Part shown: positions 8,064-15,854 of the stretch, one piece after another
Position numbering within the stretch: position 1 is the stretch's first letter
Layout: the number at the start of each line of letters is the position of its first letter
NCBI GenBank assembly: GCA_016709545.1
Contig: JADJMO010000009.1
Coordinates: forward strand, 186,001-250,000
DNA from: Myxococcales bacterium
GTDB lineage: Bacteria; Myxococcota_A; Polyangia; Polyangiales; JADJMO01
Reading direction: 5' to 3'
Length of the DNA stretch: 64,000 bases
The notes under the pieces: model-generated
What the model was told of the DNA's origin: nothing
Database searches by the model: none
Seen by the model: only the letters and a program-made list of their open reading frames with translations
Position numbers and translations under genes: made by a program

Positions 8064-8798
8064 ATGTCGGTTCGCGGCGCGGGGGCGCTCTACGAGATGG
8101 TCGCGCCGGGTCGCCCGCTCTACCGCGACGCGCACTACCTCGCGGCCGACGTCGAGCTCGACGCGCGCGCAGCGGGCCCGCTCGTCCCCTTCCCCTTGCG
8201 CCTCGGGTCGCCCGCCCGCGCAACGGTGTTCACGGCGTGGTTCCCCGACACCTCGTTCGGCTCCGTCTACCGCGAAGCCGGCGTCTTCTTCCACGTCGTC
8301 CACGGGTGCACGCCCGCCGTCTTCTGCCCGTGGATGGTGGTCGACGACGACGTCGCGCTCATCGCGGGCCGCGAGCTCCTCGGGTATCCGAAGAAGCTGG
8401 GCGAGATCTCCTTCCGGTTCGAGGGCGACCACATCGAAGCCACCGTGAACCGCCGCGGAGCCCACCTCCTCACCATGCGCGCCCGCGTCGGCGATCGCCT
8501 CTCCTCCGCGCCGCCGATGCTGGGTCGCCCCCACCGCAACGTGCGGACCTCGCTCGGCGTGGCGCTCCCCAAGCTGATCGCCTTCACGCCGCGCGAGACG
8601 ATCCGCGAGGTGCGTCACGTCGAGCTGACCCTCGAGGTCGGTGGCTCCACCCGCGATCCGCTGGTTTCGATGGGGCTCGGCGCGGTCCAGGCGGCCCGGC
8701 TCCATCGCGTCGATCTCGCCGCTGGGTCCCTGCCCCTGCCCGTGGCCCCCGTCTCACCGCTCTGGCTCGCCGACCACACGCTCCTGCGCGGCCACTGA
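8064..8798 (+). CDS. Acetoacetate decarboxylase-family protein
   Basis: 244 residues from ATG 8064. The active-site region GRELLGYPKKLGEISF carries two adjacent lysines (Lys110, Lys111) at the position of the Schiff-base lysine and its neighbour (115/116) in clostridial acetoacetate decarboxylase; length also fits. The family decarboxylates beta-keto acids such as acetoacetate, or uses the same lysine for related chemistry. It is the first gene after the operator-controlled promoter, followed 15 bp later by two SDR genes, suggesting a short catabolic or ketone-modifying pathway under the divergent TetR regulator. The exact substrate is unknown. Confidence 0.85.
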   Translation: MSVRGAGALYEMVAPGRPLYRDAHYLAADVELDARAAGPLVPFPLRLGSPARATVFTAWFPDTSFGSVYREAGVFFHVVHGCTPAVFCPWMVVDDDVALIAGRELLGYPKKLGEISFRFEGDHIEATVNRRGAHLLTMRARVGDRLSSAPPMLGRPHRNVRTSLGVALPKLIAFTPRETIREVRHVELTLEVGGSTRDPLVSMGLGAVQAARLHRVDLAAGSLPLPVAPVSPLWLADHTLLRGH

Positions 8799-8813
8799 CC
8801 CCGGAAGAGATCG

Positions 8814-9653
8814 ATGAACACCAAGACCTCATGGAACGACGCGCACGTGCTCGTCACCGGCGCCGCCTCCGGCATCGGACTCGCCACCGCGCTCGAGCTC
8901 GCGCGAAGAGGCGCGCGGCTCGCGCTCGTCGATCGCGACGAGCCGAGGCTCGAGGCGGCCCGCGAGGCGGTCGCGCGCGTCGGCCGCGCCCCGACGGCCC
9001 ACCGCCTCGACGTGGCCGACCGGGAAGCCGTGGGTGCCTTCGCCGAGCGCTTCGTCGTCGACGCCGCGCCGCTCGATCTCCTGGTCAACAACGCCGGCGT
9101 GGCCGTGGTGGCGCCGTTCACCGCGACGAGCGCCACCGACTGGGACTGGGTCTTCGGGGTCAACGTCCGCGGCCCGCTCGAGCTCACGCGCGCGCTCCTC
9201 CCGCCCATGCTCGCCCGCGGGCGCGGCCACCTCGCGTTCGTCGCGTCGCTGGCCGGGCTGATCGGCGCGCCGGGCATGGTGGCCTACTCGACGACGAAGT
9301 TCGCGCTCGTCGGCTTCGCCGAGGCCCTCCGGCTCGAGCTCGCCGGGACCGGCGTCGACGTCACCGTCGTGTGCCCGGGCTACGTGCGCACGGGCCTGCA
9401 CGCGGCGACGCGCTACCAGAACGTCGGCTTCCGTCGCTTCCTCGACGCGCCGCCGCGCTGGTACGGCCTCGAGGCGGACGAGGTGGCGCGCGCCCTCGTC
9501 GGGGCCGTGGAGGCGAAGAGGCCGCTCGTGGCGCTCGGACCGGAGGCGCTCGGCTGGTACCTGAAGCGCTTCTCCCCAGCGCTCTCGTTCGCCCTCACCC
9601 GGCTGACGGCCCGGCTCGCTGGCGTGATGGAGGCGGGCGGATGCACGTCGTGA
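8814..9653 (+). CDS. Short-chain dehydrogenase/reductase (SDR)
   Basis: 279 residues from ATG 8814. It shows the Rossmann cofactor motif TGAASGIG, the NNAG motif (LVNNAGVAVV), the catalytic Ser in VASLAG and the Tyr-x3-Lys pair in YSTTK. The Asp after beta-strand 2 (LVDRDEPRLEAA) favours NAD over NADP. The C-terminal 40 residues are an amphipathic extension. It oxidises or reduces a carbonyl or hydroxyl of unknown substrate. Second gene of the decarboxylase operon; its 3' end overlaps the next SDR by 13 bp. Confidence 0.9.
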   Translation: MNTKTSWNDAHVLVTGAASGIGLATALELARRGARLALVDRDEPRLEAAREAVARVGRAPTAHRLDVADREAVGAFAERFVVDAAPLDLLVNNAGVAVVAPFTATSATDWDWVFGVNVRGPLELTRALLPPMLARGRGHLAFVASLAGLIGAPGMVAYSTTKFALVGFAEALRLELAGTGVDVTVVCPGYVRTGLHAATRYQNVGFRRFLDAPPRWYGLEADEVARALVGAVEAKRPLVALGPEALGWYLKRFSPALSFALTRLTARLAGVMEAGGCTS

Positions 9654-10399
9654 TCACCGGCGCCTCTTCGGGGCTCGGCATGGCCATCGCGCGCGAGATG
9701 TCGGCGAGCGGCGCCGACCTCACGCTCGTCGCGCGTCGCCGCGCCGCGCTCGAAGGCCTCGCCGCGGAGCTGCCGGGGCGATCGCACGTGGCGGTGCAGG
9801 ATCTCTCCGATCCGACCCACGCCACGGATTTCCTCGCCGGCGCCGAGGAGGCGCTCGGCCCCATCGACGTCCTCGTCAGCAACGCCGGTTCGCTCACGCT
9901 CGGTCCCGTCTCGACGTTCGACCCCGTCGAAGGCGAGAAGATGATGGCGGTGAACCTGCTCTCGCCCGTCCGCCTCATGCGCGCGGTGTTGCCCTCGATG
10001 CTCGAGCGACGGAGCGGTGTGATCGTGAACGTCACGTCGGTCGCGGCCTACGTCACCCTGCCGGGGTGGATCTACCAGTCGGCGAGCAAGCGCGGCAGCG
10101 CGGCGTTCTCCGAGGGGCTCGCGGACGAGCTCGCGGGCACCGGCGTGCACGTGATGACGGTCTATCCCGGGATGACCGACACGCCGATGACCCAGGGCGG
10201 GCTCGAGGCCTACGGTCGCACCGGGCTGACCCGGCTGGTGCCGCTCGGCGACCCAGCGGAGATGGCCCGGCGCCTCCGCCGCGCGATCGACAAGCGTCGC
10301 CGGCGCATGACGTATCCCCGTTCGTATGCGCTCCTGCGCGCGTTCCCGCGCACCGCGCAGCTCTTCGCCTCGCTGTTCGCGCCCCGCCTCCCCGCCTGA
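9641..10399 (+). CDS. Short-chain dehydrogenase/reductase (SDR), second paralogue
   Basis: 252 residues from ATG 9641, inside the end of the preceding SDR gene (13-bp overlap), so the two are translationally linked. Motifs: TGASSGLG for the cofactor, LVSNAGSL in place of NNAG, and Tyr-x3-Lys in YQSASK. The second strand ends in LVARRRAAL, where the Arg residues suggest NADP(H). The Arg-rich tail (IDKRRRRMTYP) resembles SDR members that act near membranes. Having one NAD-type and one NADP-type SDR in tandem could allow two different redox steps on related intermediates (inference). Confidence 0.9.
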   Translation: MHVVITGASSGLGMAIAREMSASGADLTLVARRRAALEGLAAELPGRSHVAVQDLSDPTHATDFLAGAEEALGPIDVLVSNAGSLTLGPVSTFDPVEGEKMMAVNLLSPVRLMRAVLPSMLERRSGVIVNVTSVAAYVTLPGWIYQSASKRGSAAFSEGLADELAGTGVHVMTVYPGMTDTPMTQGGLEAYGRTGLTRLVPLGDPAEMARRLRRAIDKRRRRMTYPRSYALLRAFPRTAQLFASLFAPRLPA

Positions 10400-10445
10400 A
10401 CTCGATCCGCCGAGACCTGCGGCGGCGAGCGTCCGACCACGCCAT

Positions 10446-10469
10446 TTCACATACGCGTCCGTATGTGAA
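10446..10469. promoter_or_regulatory. Perfect 10-bp inverted repeat upstream of the lipase-like gene
   Basis: TTCACATACG (10446-10455) and CGTATGTGAA (10460-10469) are exact reverse complements separated by CGTC. The A/T-containing arms in very GC-rich DNA and the position 32 bp before an ATG with a good ribosome site (AAGGAG) favour an operator. It lies 46 bp after the second SDR stop and could also act as a weak terminator, but there is no T-run. Confidence 0.6.
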
Positions 10470-10501
10470 CCCGTCACCGACCGAACCAAGGAGCAGAGAC
10501 C

Positions 10502-11390
10502 ATGTTCACCCCCGCCCGCTTCGCGCTGACCCTCGCCGTCCTGTCGACCACCGCCTGCGCCGTCGACGCCGATCCCGCCACCGACGACGAGGCCGCTGCG
10601 ACCCAGTCGGACGCCCTCGCCTCGTGCGGCTGGCTCGCTGGAGGCAGCTGCAAGGGAGTCCCGGTCGGGGACTGGCGCTCCCCGTACTTCTGGGCGGACG
10701 TCTACCTCGCCAAGTTCGCCCGGGAGCGAAAGGCGTTCAACGAGACCCTGGAGCCGGGACCGAAGCGCCTCGAGAAGCCGCGCACCGTCGTCCTCGTCAC
10801 CGGCGTGACCATCCGCGCGGCCTGGTTCGACGGCATCGCCGCGCGCCTCCGCCGCGACGGCTTCCGCACCGTGACCTACGAGCCGCCGGCCCTCCTGACC
10901 GGCGACCTGTTCCCAGGCGTCCAAGGACCTGGGGGCGTTCCTCGAGCGCGTGCAGGCGGAGAGCGGCGACGACAAGATCGACGTCCTCGCCGAGTGCACC
11001 GGCGGGCTCATCGCGCGGCCCTACATCCAGTCCCTCGGCGGCGCCGCCCACGTGTCACGGCTGGTCACGTTCGTGTCGCCGCAGCACGGGATCGCGGCGG
11101 TGCCGCTCGTCGCGCGGGTCGCCGGCTGGCCGGCGCTGCGTGACCTCTCCCCCGGGAGCGCGTTCCTCCGAGCGGTCAACGGCGCGCCGATGGCCACCGG
11201 CGTCCCGGTCACGTCGATCTACACCTGCACCGACGAATACATCCAGCCGTACACGACCTCGAAGATCCCCGGCGCCACGAACGTCGAGATCTGCGGGGCT
11301 GGCTTCGTCGGCCACTTCCAGACCATGTACGATCCCAAGATCTACCTGCTGATGCACGACGCGCTCGTCGCCGAGCCGAAGGCCCCCTGA
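10502..11390 (+). CDS. Alpha/beta-hydrolase (lipase-like) exported protein, one frameshift
   Basis: The N-terminus (MFTPARFALTLAVLSTTAC) is a signal peptide with a lipobox-like end. The fold is recognisable: RTVVLVTGVTIRAAWFDG (oxyanion-loop strand), then the nucleophile elbow VLAECTGGLIARPYI and VTFVSPQHGI, as in triacylglycerol lipases, and a late His region (GHFQTMYDP). The elbow carries Cys where Ser is usual. The frame slips at about 10915: deleting one base in the TTCCCAGGCG stretch joins LTGDLFP to SKDLGAFLERVQAES. ATG 10502 follows AAGGAG by 8 bases. Probably about 295 residues when intact and exported. Whether it is still a lipase is uncertain because of the Cys. Confidence 0.72.
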
Positions 11391-11397
11391 ACGAGCG

Positions 11398-12210
11398 TCA
11401 GCTGTTTCCCCGACGCTTCGTGCGCGGTCGACGAGCGAACAGGGAGGCCGCGTGCAAGAAGAGGACGACCGGCGCGGCGTGGCGTCGCCCCGAGCTCGTC
11501 GAGCAGCCCGTGTCTTCGTCCACGACGGCGGCCGGACCACCGTCGGGCATCGCATCGGTGTCGGGCGCGCCGGTGTCGGGCGCGCCGATGTCGGGCGCTC
11601 CGGTGTCCGGCGCCGCGGCGTCGCTGGCAGCATCGGTGACAGCATCGGCAGCATCGGCAGCATCGACCCCCGCGTCCGTGGACGGCGGCACGTACGTGCT
11701 GCCGGGCGACACCACCGTGACCGTGACCCGCACCTTGCTGGGCATGAACAGCTTCGAGCGCGCGTCGCCCACGTTCTCGGGCGCGGGCTTCACGTTCTTG
11801 TCGTCCTTGAGGATGAGGGCCGACTTCAGGATGCCCTTCGTCCAGTCGACCTGGGCGTACTGGTAGAAGCTCGGGAACGGCGTGGCCCAGGTGTACACGC
11901 CGGTCGTGGTGTAGATCGGCGATTGATCCGTGCACGCGTAGCTGGGCGTGCCCTCGAAGCAGATCTGGAACCGCGTCTTCTCGGCGCTCGGCTTGGTGAA
12001 CACCTCGAGCCGCACGTGGACCGTGCCCGCAGTCGCGTAGTCGACCGGCGCCTTCCAGTTCTTCGGCGTCTCGGCGGAGGGGGGCAGCCGCAGGTGCGAG
12101 TCCGTCGTCGTCGTCGCGGAGTGCTCGTAGGTGACCTCCGCCACCACGAACTGGGCAGCGAGGGCGGGCGTCGGCACGAGCAGGAGGGCGGCGACGAGGG
12201 CGGAGCGCAT
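11398..12210 (-). CDS. Exported protein with a MYXO-CTERM-like sorting tail
   Basis: 270 residues from ATG 12208-12210, which gives a clean signal peptide (MRSALVAALLLVPTPALA); an in-frame codon ten residues earlier is less likely. The body (residues 20-185) is a beta-rich domain of unknown family with few cysteines (FQICFEGTPSYACTDQ). A low-complexity Asp/Ala/Pro/Thr linker (TGAPDIGAPDTGAPDTDA) leads to a tripartite tail: a Cys motif (DTGCSTSSG), a hydrophobic stretch (APVVLFLHAASLF) and an Arg/Lys cluster (RRPRTKRRG). That layout is the MYXO-CTERM signal for surface anchoring in myxobacteria. The hydrophobic part is short, so the match is not perfect. Confidence 0.78.
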   Translation of the reverse strand: MRSALVAALLLVPTPALAAQFVVAEVTYEHSATTTTDSHLRLPPSAETPKNWKAPVDYATAGTVHVRLEVFTKPSAEKTRFQICFEGTPSYACTDQSPIYTTTGVYTWATPFPSFYQYAQVDWTKGILKSALILKDDKNVKPAPENVGDARSKLFMPSKVRVTVTVVSPGSTYVPPSTDAGVDAADAADAVTDAASDAAAPDTGAPDIGAPDTGAPDTDAMPDGGPAAVVDEDTGCSTSSGRRHAAPVVLFLHAASLFARRPRTKRRGNS

Positions 12211-12229
12211 CTTCGGGAGGGTACCGGTT

Positions 12230-12248
12230 CGTATTCGCACGGAATACG
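12230..12248. promoter_or_regulatory. Inverted repeat upstream of the MYXO-CTERM gene
   Basis: CGTATTC (12230-12236) and GAATACG (12242-12248) are reverse complements around GCACG. The element is 20 bp upstream of the ATG at 12210, so a bound protein could control that gene. No regulator gene is adjacent. Confidence 0.4.
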
Positions 12249-12407
12249 GATTCGCTGGGCCGGGCTTGGAGCGCCTAGGGGGCGGTCGCCGACGTCCGGA
12301 GGATTTGCTCGGCGAGCCTGACGAGCGCGACGGACCGCATCCACCGCCGGCGGGCGACGCGATCCGTCAGCCACTCGCCTGCCCCAAGTCATCGTCCGCT
12401 CCGTGAG

Positions 12408-14615
12408 TCACTTCGTGGGGAAGCCGCGCTTCTCGAGCAGCGCCTTCACGTCCGGGTCGCGGCCGCGGAACAGCCGGTAGGCCTCCGCTCGGTCCGTCGA
12501 GTTGCCGGGCGCGAGGATGTACTTGCGCAGCTTGTCCGCCGTGGGCTTGTGGAACACGTCGCCGGCCTCGTCGAAGGCCTTGCGGGTGTCCGCGTCCATC
12601 ACCTCCGACCAGAGGTAGCTGTAGTACCCGGCCGAGTAGGCGTCGCTCGTGAACAGGTGGTTGAACTGCGGCAGGCGGTGCCGCAGCGCGACCTCCTTCG
12701 GGGCGCCGAGCTCCTTCAGCGTGTCGCGCTCGAACGCCGCGGGATCGAGCTTGTCGTCCGGCCCCCACGCCTTGCTGTGGAGCTCCATGTCGACGATCGC
12801 CGCCGTCAGGTACTCCACCGTGGCGTAGCCCTGGTTGAAGCGACCCGCGGCGAGGACCTTGCTCACCAGGGCCTGCGGCATGGGCTTGCCCGTCTTCGCG
12901 TGCTTGGCGAACCGATCGAGGATCGGGCGCGTGAGCACCCACATCTCGTGCACCTGCGAGGGGTACTCGACGAAGTCCCGCGGCGTCGACGCGAGCCCCG
13001 GCCACACCACCTCCGACAGCAGCCCGTGGAGCGCATGCCCGAACTCGTGGAACAACGTGCGGGCGTCGTCGAGGGAGATCAGCGTGGGTTGCCCCGTGGG
13101 CGCGGCGACGAAGTTGTTGTTGTTGGAGACGATCGGCGTGACCACCGTGCCGGTGAAGCTCTCGTGGCCCTTCACCATCGACGCCCACGCCCCGGAGCGC
13201 TTGTGCGCCCGCGCGAAGTAGTCGCCGTAGAACAGGCCGACGTAGGCGCCGGTGGCCTTGTCCTTCACCTCCCACACCCGCACGTCGGGCCGGAACGTGG
13301 GCACCTTGCCGGTGATCTCCGTGAAGGTGATGCCGTACAGCTGCTCCGCCATGTAGAAGGCCGCGGCGATCATGTTGCCGAGCTCGAAGTAGGGCTCGAT
13401 CTCCGTTTGATCGAGCGCGTACTTCTGCTGGCGGACCTTCTCGGCGTAGTAGAGGTAGTCCCAGGGCTCGACCGCCGCGACCTTGTCCTTCGTGGCGAGG
13501 ATCGCCATGTCGGCGACCTCCTCCTTCACGCGGCCGGCGGCGCCGACCCACACCTTCTTCATCAGGTCGCTGGCCTTCTTGGGGTCGACCGCCATGGTGT
13601 CGGACATGCGCCAGTGCGCGTGCGAGGCATAGCCGAGGAGCTTGGCGCGCTCGGCGCGGAGCCGCACGATGCGCACGATGGTGGCGTTGGTGTCGTTCTT
13701 GTCGCCGTTGTCGCCGCGCTTCTTGAACGCCTTCCACACCTTCTCGCGCAGGTCGCGACGCTTGCTGCTCTGGAGGAACGGGTCGACGCTCGACCGCGTG
13801 TTCACGACCGCCCACTTGCCGACGAGCCCACGCTCCTTGGCCGCCGCGGCGAGGGCATCGACCAGTGATGGGGCGAGCCCGGCGAGATCGTCCTTCGTCT
13901 CGAGCACGATCCACGTGTCCTCGTCGGCGAGGACCTTGTTGCCGAAGTCGGCGAAGGCGACGGCGAGCTCCTGGTTGATCTCCCCGAGGCGCTTCTTCTG
14001 GTTCGCGTCGAGCCGGGCGCCGGCCCGCACGTACTGCTCGTGGACCAGCTCGACGAGGCGCTTCTGGTCGGGGGGCAGCCCCGCGCGCTTCTCGTGCACG
14101 GCGGCGATGCGCGCGAACAGCGCATTGTGGAACGTGATCTTGTCGTAGGTGGCCGCCTGCTTCGGCGACCACTCGCGGTCGATCTCCTGCACGTCCTTGG
14201 TGGCGAGGTTGCCCGTGAACACGCCGAACAGGTTCTCGGCGCGGCCCTCGTGGCGGCCCGCGTCCTCGAGCGCGCGGATGGTGTTGTCGAACGTGGGTGG
14301 CGAGGGGTCGGTCGCGATGACCTCGACCTCGGCGAGCAGCAGCGCGAGGCCGACCTCGAACGCCTTCGGGAAGCCCGCGGCCTTCGCCTTGTCCCACGGC
14401 GGGACGCCGCCGTACGGGCCGGCCCACGGCGCGAGCAACGGGTCCTCTGCGGCGAGCTTGCGCAGCCGCGCGACTTCTTCGACGGCCTTGGCGTGCGGAT
14501 CCTCGGTGGGCTTCATGGGCTTGGCCTCGTGCGACGGAGCGGGGGGCGGGACGGGGGTCGGTGCGGGCCCGCAGGCGAGCAGCACGGCGAGCGGCAGGAG
14601 GTACGGTCGCTTCAT
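12408..14615 (-). CDS. M3-family zinc oligopeptidase, lipoprotein
   Basis: 735 residues from ATG 14613-14615, which opens a lipoprotein signal (MKRPYLLPLAVLLAC, lipobox LLAC); the frame is open 13 codons further but those lack signal features. The C-terminal catalytic domain has the M3 zinc motif HEFGHALHG starting at His523 and the following Glu region DFVEYPSQVHEMW, as in oligopeptidase A and dipeptidyl carboxypeptidase Dcp; the YYSYLWSEVMDAD motif near the end is also typical. Length fits. It cleaves short peptides, here probably in the periplasm because of the lipid anchor. No operon partner. Confidence 0.93.
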   Translation of the reverse strand: MKRPYLLPLAVLLACGPAPTPVPPPAPSHEAKPMKPTEDPHAKAVEEVARLRKLAAEDPLLAPWAGPYGGVPPWDKAKAAGFPKAFEVGLALLLAEVEVIATDPSPPTFDNTIRALEDAGRHEGRAENLFGVFTGNLATKDVQEIDREWSPKQAATYDKITFHNALFARIAAVHEKRAGLPPDQKRLVELVHEQYVRAGARLDANQKKRLGEINQELAVAFADFGNKVLADEDTWIVLETKDDLAGLAPSLVDALAAAAKERGLVGKWAVVNTRSSVDPFLQSSKRRDLREKVWKAFKKRGDNGDKNDTNATIVRIVRLRAERAKLLGYASHAHWRMSDTMAVDPKKASDLMKKVWVGAAGRVKEEVADMAILATKDKVAAVEPWDYLYYAEKVRQQKYALDQTEIEPYFELGNMIAAAFYMAEQLYGITFTEITGKVPTFRPDVRVWEVKDKATGAYVGLFYGDYFARAHKRSGAWASMVKGHESFTGTVVTPIVSNNNNFVAAPTGQPTLISLDDARTLFHEFGHALHGLLSEVVWPGLASTPRDFVEYPSQVHEMWVLTRPILDRFAKHAKTGKPMPQALVSKVLAAGRFNQGYATVEYLTAAIVDMELHSKAWGPDDKLDPAAFERDTLKELGAPKEVALRHRLPQFNHLFTSDAYSAGYYSYLWSEVMDADTRKAFDEAGDVFHKPTADKLRKYILAPGNSTDRAEAYRLFRGRDPDVKALLEKRGFPTK

Positions 14616-14702
14616 CGGAGCGCGCATTGGCCGCCACGCCCGGCCGGCGGTCAAGGGCCACTGCGGGCGATTCCTGGCTGCACCTGTGTTATCCAGCGCC
14701 GC

Positions 14703-15842
14703 ATGAAGCAGCTCTCCTCCGTCGTGGTGTTCGCCCTCGCCAGCCTTGCCGCATCGTCGGTCGAGGCGGACAGCAAGTGGATGGAGGGGAAGGTCACCTA
14801 CAAGTTCGCCGGCATCGACACGGCGTTCACCGATCCCGCCGAGGCGTGCAAGGCCGGCGTCGCCCTGCTCGCGAAGAGCGGCAACAAGAAGACGTTCGTG
14901 AGCGTCAAGGAGGGCACGTCGAGCACGATGATGACCTGCATGCTCAAGGAGTCGGACGGCAAGAGCTTCGAGCAGAGCAACATCCTCACGAAGGTCCTCC
15001 AGTGCCCGGAGACCACGAGCGCGAAGAGCACGAACAACTCCGGCAACTTCGCCGACGTCAAGTGCAAGTGCGACGACAAGAACGGCTGCCCCGCGCCCGG
15101 GAAGCCCGCGATGAAGCCCGATGCGAAGCCCGCGCTGACCGGCAAGTGGATGGACGGGGTCGTCACCTACAAAATCGGTGGCGTCGACAAGGTCTTCGAT
15201 GTGCCGGCCGACGCGTGCAAGGCCGGCGTCGCCCAGCTCGCCAAGAGCGGCAACAAGAAGACCTTCGTGAGCGTCAAAGAGGGCACCTCGAGCACGATGA
15301 TGACGTGTTTGCTCAAGGAGTCCGACGGCAAGGACTTCGAGCAGCTGAACGTGGTGTCGAAGATCCTGCAGTGTCCCGACGGCACGGCCGCGAAGAGCAC
15401 GAACAACTCGGGCGAGTTCGCCGACATCAAGTGCAAGTGCGACGACAAGAAGGGCTGCCCGGCCCCCGGGGCGCCCACGGTGAAGGTGCCGGACGTGAAG
15501 CCCGCGCTGACCGGCAACTGGATGGATGGCGTCCCGGCCTACAAGATCGGTGGCGTCGACAAGGTCTTCGATGCGCCCGCCGAGGCGTGCAAGGCCGGGG
15601 TCGCAGAGCTCGCGAAGAGCGGCAACAAGAAGACCTACTCGAGCGTCAAGGAAGGCACCTCGAGCACGACGATGACCTGCGTGCTCAAGGAGTCGGACGG
15701 CAAGGTGTTCGACCAGCTCAACGTGGTGACGAAGCTCTTGAAGTGCCCGGCCGACACGGTCGCGAAGAGCACGAACAACTCGGGCGAGTTCGCCGACATC
15801 AAGTGCAAGTGCGACGACAAGAAGGGCTGCCCCAAGAACTAG
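14703..15842 (+). CDS. Secreted protein of three tandem six-cysteine domains, unknown function
   Basis: 379 residues from ATG 14703. After a signal peptide (MKQLSSVVVFALASLAASSVEA) come three copies of one domain of about 110-124 residues. Each begins W-M-[DE]-G-x-x-x-Y-K, then EACKAGV, a KSGNKKT strand, a KEGTSST strand ending in MTC, LKESDGK, a xCP motif, KSTNNSG and finally CKCDDKxGC. That makes six Cys per copy at fixed positions, probably three disulfides. Copies 2 and 3 are closest to each other. Lys-rich throughout. I do not recognise the family. No enzyme motif; a surface or secreted binding role is possible. It is divergent from the M3 peptidase gene, 87 bp away. Confidence 0.82.
   Translation: MKQLSSVVVFALASLAASSVEADSKWMEGKVTYKFAGIDTAFTDPAEACKAGVALLAKSGNKKTFVSVKEGTSSTMMTCMLKESDGKSFEQSNILTKVLQCPETTSAKSTNNSGNFADVKCKCDDKNGCPAPGKPAMKPDAKPALTGKWMDGVVTYKIGGVDKVFDVPADACKAGVAQLAKSGNKKTFVSVKEGTSSTMMTCLLKESDGKDFEQLNVVSKILQCPDGTAAKSTNNSGEFADIKCKCDDKKGCPAPGAPTVKVPDVKPALTGNWMDGVPAYKIGGVDKVFDAPAEACKAGVAELAKSGNKKTYSSVKEGTSSTTMTCVLKESDGKVFDQLNVVTKLLKCPADTVAKSTNNSGEFADIKCKCDDKKGCPKN
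14775..15842 (+). repeat. Three tandem coding repeats of 369, 372 and about 325 bp
   Basis: Units start at 14775, 15144 and 15516 and encode the three six-Cys domains. Long stretches are nearly identical at DNA level, for example around the GGCAACAAGAAGAC and GAAGAGCACGAACAACTC motifs, implying recent duplication or gene conversion between copies. Confidence 0.85.
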
Positions 15843-15854
15843 CTGGCTGCACGC

